Of a stretch of DNA of 64,000 bases, positions 14,005 to 27,199 are shown one piece after another. The stretch is from Otis tarda. Its lineage: Eukaryota > Chordata > Aves > Otidiformes > Otididae. The notes below the pieces were generated by a model. That model ran no database searches and was not told the origin of the DNA. It saw only the letters and a list, made by a program, of their open reading frames with translations. The position numbers and the translations under genes were made by a program. The DNA lies in contig CM048591.1 in assembly GCA_026413225.1 (NCBI GenBank), forward strand, positions 5,967,001 through 6,031,000, in the 5' to 3' direction. Every line of letters starts with the position of its first letter. Positions within the stretch are counted from its first letter, which is position 1.

Positions 14005-14322
14005 TCATGGCTGGGGGAAGAACTCCTCACATTCCTCCCCTGCTCCTTCGTGGGGTCCCACCCCTATGCCACAGTCCTTCGTGAATCTGCTCTGGCGTGG
14101 GTCATCTCTTCCACGGGGTGCAGTCTCTCCAGAACAGCTGCCCCAGCGGGTCCTCCACGGGCCACAGCCTCCTTCAGGCATCCACCTCCCCAGTGTGGGG
14201 TCCTCCCCGGGCTCCAGGTGGATCTTTGCTCCTCCGTGGACCTCCATGGGCTGCAGGGGGACAACCTGCTCCACCATGGTCGTCACCACAGGCTGCAGAG
14301 GAATCTTGGCCAGGAGCCGCAT
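14005..14322 (-). other. LTR-internal open frame, 105 codons
   Basis: A sense-strand frame begins at an ATG (RLLAKIP follows) and ends at a TGA after FFPQ. The same frame of exactly 105 codons is open in copy 2 (39936-40253). The two translations differ at about 26 of 105 residues by my alignment, clustered in the central repeat region. That is more divergent than the DNA appears, so there is no sign of protein-level constraint. It probably stays open because the region is GC-rich and its repeat units do not introduce stops. No known protein domain is recognised. Confidence 0.3.
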
Positions 14323-14809
14323 TACTCCTCCCCCTGCTTCTGAACTGACCTTGGCATCTGCAGCTGTTTCTCTCACAAGAAAAGTTCTTTACAACAGGCT
14401 GGCAGACGCCTCTCAGAATCTCTTCACATCATCCAGCTCATCTCCTCTCCACTTCTTGCAGCCGGGCCAGACCGAGTCGAGCCCAGTCGGCCACCTGGCA
14501 AGAGGCCAGAGGGTGAGGCCTGCAAGGCCCATGAGGCCTGTGCCTCCCCCTCTGTGCCTCTGCCCCCACTCAGCTTCTTCACATCTTCTCTTCTTTCTTT
14601 TTTTTTTTCTGTTTTCCCCTTCTTACATATGTTATTGCAGAGGCATTATCACGGAACATTCTGCTACCGATCAGCTCGGCCTTGGCCAGCAGCGGGTCCG
14701 CCCTGGGCCTGGCTGAGTCCACTGAACAAAGGGGAGCAACTTCTAGCAGTTTCCTACAGAAGCTGCCACCTTAGGCCCCCCCCTCACTAAACAAAACCAT
14801 GACAAAGAC

Positions 14810-17800
14810 AAAGAAGGTCAAATTTGGAACCTTTCAGATCCTAAATGAAAATATGAAACCATCCTGCTGGTACTTGTTGTTAAAAGACAATTGAAGGAAG
14901 AGATATACTTTAAGCTCTGCTTCATTTTAATTCGTAATTCAACTTCTCCAGCTCTTTGCTCATCTCTGAATTCCCTCTAGTTTTCCAAAATCTCTTTGAT
15001 AGATCAATAGACCATGCTCAAGGTGAACCTACAGTCTCTGTTGTGATTGTACTCCTGACTTGGATATATATGTACAGAAGACATAGATATGTACTTCTTG
15101 CTGATATATTATCTGTGCAGCAATTGCTGTCTTGGTTATGACAAAGGCTTGAGCCAGGAGCTCTCAGAACTAATAACATAAGCTTTTACAACTTGCACCA
15201 TAAAATGGTTCAGTACCACAATATTCAGCTTTGCAGCGTCTGAAAAAGATGTTGAGTGAAGTCCGCAACACTCTTGCTCTGGTGCCTTGACTTCATGTAC
15301 AAAGCAAAGGGAAAAGCGGTAACAAGGAAATGCTGAAGCAAGAGATGGGACCTAAACACATCTCATTCTTGAAAATGGCACTCTGCTTGGGTCTATGAGC
15401 CAAGGACCTTCCTCTGTGTCTAGTCTGAAGGCCAGTCATGTCCAGTGAAAGGCATCAATAAGGAGGCATCTTTATTGCCCCGTAGCTTAGGAGCTAACAT
15501 ATTAATTCCCTGTAGAAGCAGTTACCATGTTCCTCAAGGAGGTGAGACCCTAATTATTGGGCTGTAGGGGGTTTTCCAAGTCAGGAAGGGAGAAGAAAAG
15601 TTTTGGAGAATAGAGTGGAGGAACAGTGAAAGAAAACTCCCTGTATTGGCTGCCAGTTGAGTGCTCTCTGATACGAATTAGAAATTCATTCAGACCTAAT
15701 ATGGTTCAGGATTTGATTTCTTTTATACCAAAAGCAGTAGAATTATAAACCTTCCCTTCCCCTTCATCTCTAGTAGGTAAGGTACTTTTCTCAGAGTTGT
15801 GGGTTCAAACCCACCAGGTAACAAAAAAATCATTGTATTTTGTCTTTCTCTTCCCTAGACAGCATTTTACCATTCACTTTGGGGGACACACATGCAGTTG
15901 TGTTTTGTTCATGCTGCTGTCCATCAGGTTGGCAGCTCCAGCTCCAACCTCTCAGCTCCATCCCCATAGACGTGGTCAAAAGTCTGGTGTATAAAGTTAG
16001 AGAGAGTGTGGGCCCTTGGAGAGGAACATGGCTGATTGGGGGCCAGGGACCTGTACCCTTGGAAGTCAGGTGACCTGCCACTGCCTCAAAGGTCAGGAAA
16101 GACATCCTGAGGATCCACAATCACAAGCTTCAGATGTACAGATGTTTTTGTACCTCTGATCCCCAAATGTGTAGCTTGGAGCTGTCAGAGATTCATACAA
16201 TCTGTGGCTTGGGAGAGGGATAGGTCAGGTGAACTGAACTGGGGGCTAGATTTCTACATATGCCACTGTTTTCAAAGCCACATCACATTGCAAACAGTGT
16301 TTATTTCCTCATCCATTATCCCCTCTAGACTTATTTCAACACTACCGCTCACTTTCAGCTTTTCTTTCCGACTGCCTTTGTGTTTCAAATTGTCTTCCCC
16401 GAGATTGATCTAATTTTGTTATTTTCTTCTCTTATTTCTAATTTCTCTAAATCTGCCGATATTATTGCTCAGCCCTGATGGGGCTCACTACTCCTCCCAA
16501 TTGAACATCATCTGTAAGCTTCATTAGCGTGCTGTTTGCTGTCTCGAGCAAGGGGCTGCTTGTTTTCTTTTTTACCGAGCGCTTCAATTTCCCCCATCGT
16601 TCCTTGCTGAGCCATAACCCACCCTTCACATCTGCAAGGGCTGGAACCAAGGACCAAAGTGCCTCCCTGCTGCTCCTTTAGCAGGACATCTGTACCTTGT
16701 CAAAGCCCCTGATATTACACGTATCCAGGGAAAGTAACGCAAGTCAAGAGTGAACCTTGTCAAGTTTGGACGTGTAACTTGGGGCTGTACCAGGATTAAT
16801 TATGCCTTCTGCTGCTTTACACACTCATGTCATCAATAAATTCTAATAAACAGGAGTAGGATGTTCTTATTCATGTCATTCCAGAGGAATTAGAACACAG
16901 TAGTGTTATTTAGCAATGCAGATGTTTTATTATTGTGTTGTTTATGTGAAAGTGGATATGACATGAAGAGGTATATCAAATGAGCAATAGAGAGAAGCGA
17001 GCTGTGCTCCCTTTTTGATTATGCATATTTATTCATACTGCAGAAGTTACTGCACGTAGCAGAGTCTTCTAAGATGGATTGCTCAGTTTGGAAACCTAGC
17101 CACCTCTCCCCCCCTTCCTCCTCCCTTTTTTTTTTTTTTTAATAAAGTTTGGATATGTCAATACTACCTTTGTACAGTATTTATGAGTTCCTTCTTTAAA
17201 TTGCACGTTAATTGGTTTAGTCACCACAATTGCAAAACAGGAACCTAATCACCAGAAGCTAAGTAAGCAGAAAAAAAAATAATGATTTGGAGCTGTCTGT
17301 CTACTGCTGCCGAACAGACACACTGGGCACAGTTTAAAGCTATAATTGCATTGTGGCACTGGCTTCCTGTTCCCAGCACATGCATAATGTAGCTCCCAGT
17401 TGTAGACTGCCACATATCCTGCCGTATTTACCCTCAGATGCCAGCAGAGCACATGCCACCCACAACTGCTGCTTCCCAACAGTGTAAAACTGTCACACTT
17501 TCAATTAGATGCCCCAAAGCACTTTATTGCCCACTGGAGGGTATAGTCATATCTTGATGGAGGAAGATTATGAGCTAAGTGCATCCATAGTCGTTCTCCG
17601 CAGGCTGCAGCAGAATTACTCCGGGAATGAATTTGGATGAATTACCCCATTCATTCTATTGACCATAAAACAGGGCTATGCACTGCTTCTTTCTGAGGGC
17701 ACAAATTCTTGACCACAAACAGTTGGGCCAGTATGTGGCCTTATTACTTCCCTGAAGACTTCCTCAGTCGGAGAACACAAAATATGCAGGCAGCAGGAGA

Positions 17801-18055
17801 TCTTGCTGCCCTGCCTGTACCTATCTGCAGCTGTGTACTGCCATGCAGATAGTCACTGCATACACAAAGTCTCCCTCTGCAGACCCTGGGCAAATCTGCC
17901 CCTCCACCTAATTTTTCTTCACCTCTCAGCTCCGTGTCTTTGTGTACTGCTGCATTTGGATTCGCAAAACAGAAGCACTGTGTGGAAAATAAGACATAGG
18001 AAAAAATAAATGTTAATTAAAAATGTTATAAAATTATAAATGGTATAAAAAAAAG
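14810..18055. other. Non-coding unique sequence
   Basis: No gene recognised. Contains a T-run at about 17126-17140 and a candidate regulatory block at 16700-17060. A GGGTTCAAACCC motif at about 15807 resembles a tRNA T-arm but has no tRNA around it. Confidence 0.65.
16700..17060. promoter_or_regulatory. Candidate conserved non-coding element
   Basis: Non-repetitive AT-rich block with AGGATTAATTATGCC, CATCAATAAATTC, TTATTATTGTGTTG and TTGATTATGCATATTTATTC. It thus combines homeodomain, SOX-like and POU/octamer-like cores within 350 bp. There is no coding frame. Its enhancer nature is inferred from texture and has not been compared with other genomes. Confidence 0.3.
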
Positions 18056-18287
18056 TTCCTAGACATAAGGAAAAAATTTTTTACAATGAGGGTGGTGGAA
18101 TACTGGCACAGGTTGCCCAGAGAGGTGGTGGATGCCCCATCCCTGGAAACATTCAAGGCCAGGCTGGACGGGTCTCTGAGAAACCTGATCTGGTTGGAGA
18201 TGTCCCTGCTTCTTGCAGGAGGGTTGGACTGGATGGGCTTTAAAGGTCCCTTCCCACCCAAACCATTCTATGATTCTACGATTCTAT
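18056..18287 (+). mobile_element. CR1 LINE 3' end
   Basis: Follows the bird CR1 3' region closely: TTTTTTACAATGAGGGTGG, GGTTGCCCAGAGAGGTGG, GGAAACATTCAAGGCCAGGC, CTGATCTGGTTGGAGATGTC, AAGGTCCCTTCC, then degenerate ATTCTATG octamers ending at 18287. It is 5'-truncated in an A-rich context. About 230 bp survive with high similarity to the family, so it is a relatively young copy. The frame open across 18086-18340 is a shadow of this repeat. Confidence 0.93.
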
Positions 18288-21200
18288 TAAAATTTTCAGG
18301 GTCATCATCTAGGCTTAGAAAAAGGACTGTGTTCGAGTGAATTAAAGATGTGCTGCACTCCAGTAACCCCTCTTAAGTCAATGTTAAGCACTGTTAAGCC
18401 ATCTCACATGATCCCATGACTGGAGAGCATGCATGCATGTGGATAGGCAGCTGTTAGCATGTAAACAGCCACACTGACAGATGGGTAGCAATTAAGTTAA
18501 GTCAATGTAGCTTGATTGTATGTCTATGTGGATGCAAAAATTTAAAGAAGAAAGTAAATAGTGTATATTTTAATGCTGAAAATTTTGGCAGCATCTAGCC
18601 AAAGAGAAAAGTAATATTTTGGAAAAGTAATAGGACAAGGACTTATAAATACTAATCATCTAGAAATGCTGTCACGCTAAAATGAAATCCACTGGGCCCA
18701 GATTTAACAGCACACAGTTTTAGGAGTAGGCACAGCCTCTTGACCAGTACTTCTTCCAACTCAACACACACGTGTAAATATCTTAGGTTCCTCAAAGGGA
18801 ATTTCCAGTGAATCCTTCTCTAGCAACAGGCATGGCTCAGCTCCCAGTTTGGTCACCTAAATGAGTCTATGTATATCCGTGTCGGTAGGTAGCAGTCTGC
18901 ATGTGAGCTTCGCATCTGAGCTTCTACTGGAGTCAGTGGAGATTTAAGCAGTGAAAACCAGAGATCTTTGCCCAATCAGGAGGTAACCGCCCACTTGACA
19001 ATGAGCTGAATCAGCCTTGGTGTGGCATTGCCTGTGCCTACGACATCTCTGAGAAGAAACCTTAGGGTAGACACCTATCCCATAAATACGTACATCTCTG
19101 GTCTGAATCTGGATCTACCACAGGAATTTGTGAAAGCTTTATCTTTTCCTTTTCTTTTTTCCTTTCCCCTTTCCTCCAAGATGACATTTATCCATACAGT
19201 TTTGCTGCACTGTCTTTTCAAGTTTGCTTGAGTAATTAACTTAGGCAGCTGAACTATGTCTTACAGGGTTTATATTGCTGATGTACTTAGGAACTTTGCT
19301 AAGCCAGAGTTCAAAATACGCGTTTGAGTCCTTTACAAGTTCAGGGCCTTGCTTAAATAAATGTGTGTGTTAATTTGAGCCTAATTGCCTTAATATTAAC
19401 ACCACATGACTATTAAGAATCAATTGATTTAGTTTTAACGCGGAGCATCACGTACATATCTAATTTAGAAAGCTCAAAGAAATTGAATGCAAACAAGTCT
19501 GAGACTGGAACAGTGAAGTTACAAATTTAAACACACAAGAGCCAGGGTACAGAAACAGTGTGGTTCTTCCAGCATAGCAATAATAATTCAAACATATTGT
19601 AACTATATAATATTTTTATTACTAGTCAGGCTATTAAATGCATACTTAAATCTATGCACGATATGCAATGTGGGCAAGTCTATTGTTACTCTGAAAACTA
19701 TAGCTTTTTCATTTCCTAATTGCAGTTTCATGGCACTGCCAAGGTTTTGTGTTTAATTTATATAGGGATTTCTACGGTCCTTAGAGCTGTTAATAGAATG
19801 GATTCACAAAGACCCCTGGTATAAGGAAGGCAAGACTGGTAAGAATGCTATTCATCATACCACCTTTCATCAGCAGGATTAAAGGAGTTTTTATCTACAT
19901 TTTGCAAAAGGGAACAGACTCACAAAGCAGTGGTGACCTCATTTACCTACTGCTGAGCAGCAGGCCAGTGGACGCACTAATAATAAAATCAAGGCCACCC
20001 AGGTCCTCAGCCAATGCCTCCAGTGAGGCGCAGGATAGGTTATGAATCAGATATCTAAGTATACCTGTATCTGAGTCTACAAGAACAATATAAATGTGCA
20101 GGGCCAAGACCAAGCCAGGTCTACTCCTAAGACCTACTGGCTAAGGAGTAAATATAGATGTAGCCTCTCAGTCTGACCAGTTCCTTAGGTGCAGAACCAG
20201 TGTTTATACAGTATATCAACAGGATCGAACATACGCCTGCATGGGTCTCCACATGATCCATAACTGGCAGAATTACAGCTTTCTTTTGAAGCTTCCCTTT
20301 TTTGTTTTGTTGGAAAACAACAATCATGCAAGCAAACAAAATCCTTTCCAAGCATGACGTAAATTAAACTTGTACATTGCGGTAATCTCAGGTTTCAGGC
20401 TGTCTGAATGTCAAAAAGGTAGCTTGGTTAGCAGTATAGTTTCATGGCCTGGCACCCATTAGCAGAACATCTAGATATCATACCTGATTTGTGCAGTAAC
20501 AAAGCTGTGCAAGGGCTTTCTGGAAAGCCAAGGAGATGAGCATGAGTCTAGTAAGTCCCAAGAAAGAACAGCAACCGTAAAATATCTGTGTCTGATCATA
20601 ACAAAAAATTTGCTCAGGGCTTCTCAGAAGTAAATGGAAAAAAGGATTTGTTATCCCAAAGCTAAAGAGCCAGGGCCAATCCACAAGTGCCCCAGAGAGC
20701 TGTGGAGGCACCTTCAAACACCTTCAAACATCACATGGCAAGTTTTGCACAATATCACAAGTACCCTCAGATTTCCCACAGTAAGTTTGCTGAGATCTCA
20801 GTGTTCCCTGAGATCCATAGCAGTCTTGTTTCCCTCTTCTTACCATTTACAAAGTTCTGGGTGACCCTCCTCAAGGCTTTGAGGCCCATAATTCAGTGAT
20901 CTGAGAGCTTGTGTCATTACTACTGCAGCTATTATCTGCTGTTCCTTTGAGTTTGTGAATCTGAGTGTTTGCTACTTCTCCTTATCCTAGTCTTTAATTC
21001 TGAATGGCACTAATCAGATACCTGCACAAAACAGACATGCTCCGTTCCACTTATCCATACCACATGTATCCCAAAATAAGATGAGTGCATGTGAGAGAGG
21101 GCTAAAGTAGCCACTTCAGGCTGAGGCATGATGCCATACTAAGGCTGTGATAGGCTTTTCAGACTGATTTTTAGCTGCACTGTTGAGGTTAAACATCATA

Positions 21201-24200
21201 AAATGGCATTTACCTCATTCTGATGCAGACAAGAGACCATATGTCTCCCTGGGGTGACCTGGACCACCTGGAAAAGGAGTTAGCATGTGCCTCCAGCTTG
21301 CTGCTGGGCTTGACAAGTGTGAACAAAGGGATGGGGTAAGAGCTCATCAGAGGAGCTCCCACCTGGCCAATGTTACATACATGATCTCAGACTCGAGGGA
21401 AGAAGAGATGGCAGAATCTCTGAAGCCAAAGTAGCCTACCTATCATCTTGCCTGAGCTTTCCGAGCTTGTGACTTGGTGTTGTTCCAGTGCAGAGCAGCT
21501 GAGTTCTGCAGTACACCCCAGGCAGTCATCCTTTAGCAGAGCTGCAGTGCCAATGGTTAGTCCAGTGCTGACAGTAGATTAGCTCATGTGGCAATGGTGC
21601 CAAGTCCAGAGCTTGTAGCAACGAAAAAACCAACGAGTGCGATTCGTGTCACCTAGCCTTTGAAGGATCAGCGTCTAGTCTAGGATTGTCATATAAGCTT
21701 TCTGTGTAGGTTCCTTCTCCCTTCCTTAGAGGACAGAAGGACATTCTGATGACTCACCCCATCCTCAGGGAAGTGATACAAACCATCTTATGGAAACAAC
21801 TCTCTCTACTTTGCTTATACGGAGAGCTATAAGCAAGGTAGCTGGGACTAGTTGCCCTGTTCTGAAGTGGGTAGCTAAGAGAGATGAATCCCACCGTAAT
21901 TGTGATTAAAAATTTAAAACTGGGGGAGTCTATATCAGCCTCTAGGTCCATGTGCTTTGTCTAATCATAAAAAGAGCACACTACTTTATTCCCTTTAAGC
22001 CAGTGGTTAACATTTTGCTATACATTTCCTTTGCTTAGTAGCTTAAAATGAGTAGTTATGTATCATAGTCACTGTTGCACCTGTTTTGGTCAGATTTTCA
22101 GATACTTCCTGGTAAATGGGTTATAGCTTTAAGATATGAACATAATCCCTAAGTTCAGGCTTCAAAATGGGGGGAAAGTAAGAAATAATAGGTTGTCAGC
22201 TCTCTTTAAAAAGGTGCATACATCAGGAGGGAAAATAAAGATGCTGTTGCTGTGCATAGGGGACTCCAGAAGCATTCAGATAATACTTACATCTGCTTTA
22301 ATGATTCCATTTAAGCTGTCATTTTCAGCATTTACCTTGCAGCATTCAAAAGCATGTTCTCAACAGACTCAGTGCCAGTCTCAGATAGAAGGGAAAAAAA
22401 AAGAAGAAAAGAGAGGAAAACGAAAAGTGCCATACACTGTGTTTCAAAGAACAAATTCCTTGCAGGAAATTAGCAGTAATTTTGGGGCCACCGCTGCTGA
22501 AGAGAAATAAGTTTCAAGAGAAAAGTGAGCATGCTTTCTTTTTTTTTTCTTTTTCTGTAAGCAGTAACAAAAGGTAGAAGTAAAGACAGACCCATTACAA
22601 GGCTTAAAGAGGCACAGGCAAATATTTTGGAGCTGCGAGCACTGAAATCAGGGTGCTCTCCTTTGTAAGACCTTGGTAAATCCCTTCACCTCCTTTGCCT
22701 GGAAGTGAGGCTTAGCCAATTTCTCTCTTCTCTTGAGCCTGGTCATGGAAATGTTTACTTTGCTTTCAGGGAGTAGATCTTCACTTGCAGATTTCTAAGT
22801 AGGGAACATAGGAGATGAGAGCTTGGTTCTCATTTTAAAACCAAGAAAATAGGGGGCTCAAAAGCTATAAGAGATTTATCTGCATTGAAATAAAAAAAGA
22901 ACAGTCAAAGAAAGTGGATGTTATGTATTTATTGAAACATTTCCTTACCCTGTACCTCTTCGAAGAATTCATTTATAACCAAAGATTTTGGAAGCTGAAG
23001 TCCTTGCTTATGGAATAAGCGGGACAGCTGAGGTTAAATGCCAAGGGACCTCCCTAGGCCGTGAGGACATTAATGGCATCCTGCTGCCTGCAAGACACGT
23101 GTTCCAGCTACAGAAATGTGTGAAATTAGCAACACCACTTTCTTTTCTTTCTCTCTTTGGATCCCTTCCAAATTCACCTCCACCTTCTCTCTCTGGATGC
23201 AAACCAAAGACAGTAGATGCTTCAGCGTGTATCCTCAGGAGCACCTCTGCAGATTAAACGCCCGCAGCTATTGTGCATCCAAAGTCTCTGCTGAAAAATC
23301 TTTTCTGTGACAGAGGAAAATTAAAAATCTAAATTCAGAATGGAGCCAAATTACCTACTCTTGCTATGGGAAGTCCGACATATCATTACAAACTGGTTTA
23401 CTTGTCCATGCCCAATTTAATGTGCCTGGCTTTTCTTACAGGGGAAAAAAACAAAAAGAAGAAAAAAAAAAAGGAAAAAAAAAGCCAGACAAACAAACCA
23501 AAACAAAAGAAAAAGTGGACCTTGTAACGCAAATTGTTGGGGCTGCCCCTAAGGGAGACTCGGGACTGTGGGATCCAGAGCGGCGTATTTGTCCAGATAA
23601 AGGTCTGGGCTACTGTCCTGCGTTTCCCCTGGAGTAGCCCTGGTAGCTGCTTTGGAGGCAAGTGCAAAAAACCCTGCAGAAGGCAGATATGGAATAACTG
23701 GCCTACAGGGAAGTTTTTTTTCTTCCTCAACTTCATTAATTAGAGGCTAGCACAAGCCCTGAAGCATAAGGGTTTGTATCCTGAGACTAAGCAGTGATGA
23801 GAAAGAGCTGCTGGTCTCTGTCTGGGTCGGGAAGTGGCTTCCCAGGCAAGAAATATCCCTGAAAATCTGTTCCCTGTCAGAATTACTGCTTCTCCTCCCA
23901 GCACAGTATGGTCAGGTCCTCTGGAGCATGTGCACTTCTCCAAAGCAGTTCAGCTGTTCTGGAGGGGAAGCCTGGGTCTTGTTTTCGGGTCTCCCCCATT
24001 GTGGCTATGCAGAAGGGGCTATCACAGCTCCTGTCTGTGTCTGGCCACTCCGAGATACAGAAAATGGGAATCTGGCTGCTCAGCAAGGACTCGTTACTTC
24101 TGAAATGCCCTGTACCACCAGGTGACTGACCATGACAAAGTTGTTGAGGCAGCTGTCTACAACAAGCAAGGACAATCTGTCCCCATTCAGCATCCATCAT

Positions 24201-26160
24201 ACCATTGAGGGTGAGCTACGCACTGCACGTTCCTCATTGCCCATAGTATCCTGGGTCAGAAAGCTCTTTAAGGAAGGTATTTGAGTCTTAGGTGTGGTAT
24301 GTAGAGCTGAAAATGCTGGTTTTCATCAGAAAATTTGAAGGCAATATAATGACATGTTGATGAAGTGCTTAAAAATGAAACACAGCTTTTCAATAGTGTG
24401 CAGATATTCTAGTTTCACATTTTCAGAACAGGAAGCATTTTCTTATTCCTTCAAAGTAACTTTTCACAGGGACACTCACTATTATTATATAGCAACATTC
24501 AGAAACATATAAATATTTTTAAAAGGAACTAAAACATTTCTATTTATCATCATGAAAAGTTTTTATTGATCAAAAATTGACTTTTGTTCTGCCTTATTTT
24601 CAAATTATGTCTCCCTGGAATTATTTTTTTTTCAGGATGGGAAAGGAGCTAGCTGTAATTCAAAGCAAGAAAATAACTGTTGCAGACTTGCAACGTGTTT
24701 AATGGAAAAGGACATCTGGTTTCCATGTAATGTTAATTTAAAGTATTTCGCATTTCGATAATTGGAGCCTGGAATGGAAGCGGGTGGTGAGGGGTGTGGC
24801 TAGCAAGGAAGAGACAGAGGGTGTTAAGGATGGCCAGCTCACAATAACAGAGAAATCTTTACTTTTAGGAAAAAAAAATCTTCTAAAAATTTTATTTTAG
24901 TTACTGTTGCATCAAAAAAAAAAAAGGGTTTCCAAAGCTATTTATAATTGCTTTTTTTGGAAAACTTCGTATATACCTATATAGATATGTTTAAATCAAT
25001 TCCATGTTTCATCCATTTAAACTAAATGCAGACTTCTTTAAGAAGTTCTTTAAGAAAGTATTTTGTCCTTGCCTTCATAAAACAAGACAGAAGAAAACAA
25101 AAGTAAAAACCAGAACAATCAAACAATCTCCTTTCTTCCCTAAGATTACCCTCAAAACACACTCTTTCAGTATGACAAAAAAAAATCTGCAAATGCTTTT
25201 TAAACTAAAACCCCATCTTTTTATTGGAAGAACACGTATAGACAAAAATACACATGCCAAACTGATAAATACAATTGACCTACTGTGATGTTAACTTAGA
25301 GCTCATTGATTTCACTTCTGATGTGCCACAGAAACATTCATTTGCAGTGAGTGCTGGCTACAACCTTTTTGTTAGTGCTGCAGCGGCTGGATTGCGGCTT
25401 TGGGCTGGTCAATGCAGATGGGCATAGGCTGACCTGGGCTTTTCTGCTCCTGCTTTTCTGTCTGGCCAGCTGTGAGCTAATTAGCTGACAGCAAGAGACT
25501 GTTATCGTGAAAGGCAGGACATGTTAGCCCAGGTGCTGTGCTGGAATAAATATGGGGCTTTTGAGCTCAGGGTCTATGTAGTGACAGGATATTGAAAAAA
25601 GGGAAAAGGTAACTTGAGTGAATCCTGGTTATTTACTCTAAGCAAGCACTTATAAAAACATTTTCGAAATTGCATCCAAACATCTTCCAGTAATGAATTA
25701 TGCATTTCTATACAGGGCTCGCTCTCTCCTCCATGATTGCTAATTTGGGATATAGGTCACAAAACTGAGTGTGACCCATTGAGAGTCACTAACTCTGACA
25801 AACTCAGCCTTGTTGGGGCATTTCTTCATTCAAAAGCCAGGAGATGAATGAGTTGAGGCAGATGATGCTCTCACTGAAATGAGCAATTCATCCCACACAG
25901 GGCTTCATGGAAATGATGAGTCCATACCTCCTACATCACAGTGCTGGGAGGCAGTTGGATCTAAGAATGGGTTCAGCACATTTTTTTTTTTTTTTTCAGA
26001 CAAAATTGCCTATCTGCAAAATGGCACATCTGATTTTAGTTTGGCCTTTAAAGTTTTCCAGGGTGGGGTGGCTTCGTGCTTGCTCCCCGTTCCTCTTTCT
26101 AATTTTGTTAATCAGGAGCCTGCCTGCATCACACTGTTCATAACTGCCTGGGAGAGCTGT
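18288..26160. other. Long non-coding unique stretch
   Basis: About 7.9 kb with no recognisable gene or well-preserved transposon. It holds small low-complexity tracts (pyrimidines about 19140-19180, purines about 22388-22436 and 23443-23515) and a short tandem CACCTTCAAA duplication near 20710. A run of 16 T followed by CAG at 25981-25999 looks like a splice acceptor, but nothing downstream confirms an exon there. Confidence 0.6.
23443..23515. repeat. A-rich low-complexity tract
   Basis: Mostly A with scattered G and C. Lys-rich and Phe-rich frames on the two strands are artefacts of it. Confidence 0.8.
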
Positions 26161-26184
26161 GACAAGTAAATTTCAATCTCTCAG

Positions 26185-26329
26185 CGGAGATGATATTCTT
26201 AGAGCTGCAGGAGCAGTCATCATGAAGGGGAAAGCTGTGAACGCCAATAAATTATTGAAGAAAGCAGGAGAAATATTTCCTTCTGTTGACACATTGGCAT
26301 TCACCTTTGGGAATGTAATCATGGGAAAG
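26185..26329 (+). other. Candidate internal exon or conserved element
   Basis: A 145-bp interval lies between an acceptor-like TTTCAATCTCTCAG (AG at 26183-26184) and a donor-like AAAGGTAGGC (GT at 26330-26331). If an exon, it enters after codon position 2 and leaves in phase 0, giving 48 uninterrupted codons that begin GDDILRAAGAVIM and end FGNVIMGK. The composition is more protein-like than other frames in the window (Ala, Gly, Lys and hydrophobics; no Cys or Trp). I do not recognise the peptide. No neighbouring exon with matching phase was found, so a chance frame or a conserved non-coding element is equally possible. Confidence 0.2.
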
Positions 26330-26339
26330 GTAGGCAATC

Positions 26340-27199
26340 TTTTGTCATAGGGACCTTTTGCTCAGATAATTCAGTCTTTTTAAAACCTTGGTAGGAAGTC
26401 TGCAAGCTCTCAACATGGAAGGGATATTCAAGCTATAGGACATCTTCAGACAGGCACGTTGCTCAGAAATTACAATGAAACTGAATCAACTCTGCTGCAC
26501 ATTAAAACATGCTCGATGGTACAACAGGAGGTTGGCGGGGCAGGCGGTAAACCTCTCCGGCTCCCTGACCTCTGGGACAGGATCTGCTCAGGAGTGAAGA
26601 ATATGAATAAAACAAGGCAGCCCTAAAAAAAAAAGTAAGAGTATAAACATGGCAGAATGTAAAACTCAGATGAAAGTAGAAGGTGACAGCTGATGGAGAC
26701 CTGTTAGTCTAAGGCAAAGAGTGAGCAAGGGAATTTCTGCCAGGATGGACCATTCCCTCTTGGGCTGTGCCCCCTGGGGCAGGACTGGAGAGCTGGGGTT
26801 GTCCTGGCTTTGTTTCTTCTCACCTGGAACTCTGGCTTTACCTCCTTCCACCACCAGTCATAAAAATGAAGCTGCCCAAGCCCAGAAAGGAGCATTTCTT
26901 CCTCTGAGTTTCAAATTCTGCTTGGAAAGCCATCAAATTAGCACTGATGTTTCATTCCAACATCAGAAACGGCAGGGAAAAATACCCAGGAGCTCCCTGG
27001 ACTTAAATCCACAAAATCAGCTCCAGTTTTGTTTAGACAAGATGAGTGAATAACCCCCTTCCTCAGCATCGTATTTGGCTCAAATCACCAATTTACTGGT
27101 TTACAAAAATCTAAAACTGCCCCTCCGGCAAATTAAGGGATTATGTCAATCACTCAAGTCCAGTCTACCTGACAACAGCACGCAGCAACAGGGCTAAAG
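26340..27199. other. Non-coding unique sequence
   Basis: No gene recognised. It runs from the exon-like interval to the old CR1, with some GC-richer patches around 26520-26580 and 26740-26830 that carry only short open frames. Confidence 0.6.

Larger units (their letters stand above)
13680..14804 (-). mobile_element. Solo LTR, ERVL-like, copy 1
   Basis: A complete 1125-bp LTR in minus orientation. The ends are short inverted termini: TGTCATAGTTCAGCC on the left and the complement of TGTCATGGTTTTG on the right. It is flanked by a perfect 5-bp target duplication, AAGAC, at 13675-13679 and 14805-14809. No internal retroviral genes adjoin it, so it is a solo LTR left by recombination between two LTRs. 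Five-base duplications and TG...CA ends fit class III (ERVL-type) elements. The family assignment is inference. The centre carries GC-rich imperfect repeats built on CTGCAGCCCATGGAGGTCCA. The open frames inside are discussed in the findings. Confidence 0.88.

Noticed and set aside
14066..14716. 216-codon frame read as a possible gene
   Set aside because: Lies wholly within LTR copy 1, antisense to it. Reported as repeat structure, not as a gene.
15760..15825. GGGTTCAAACCC resembling a tRNA T-arm
   Set aside because: No acceptor stem, D-arm or anticodon arm at the right spacing. At most a remnant of a tRNA-derived SINE.
25981..25999. T16-CAG as a true splice acceptor
   Set aside because: The sequence after it has no supported exon end. 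Homopolymer plus AG is common by chance.
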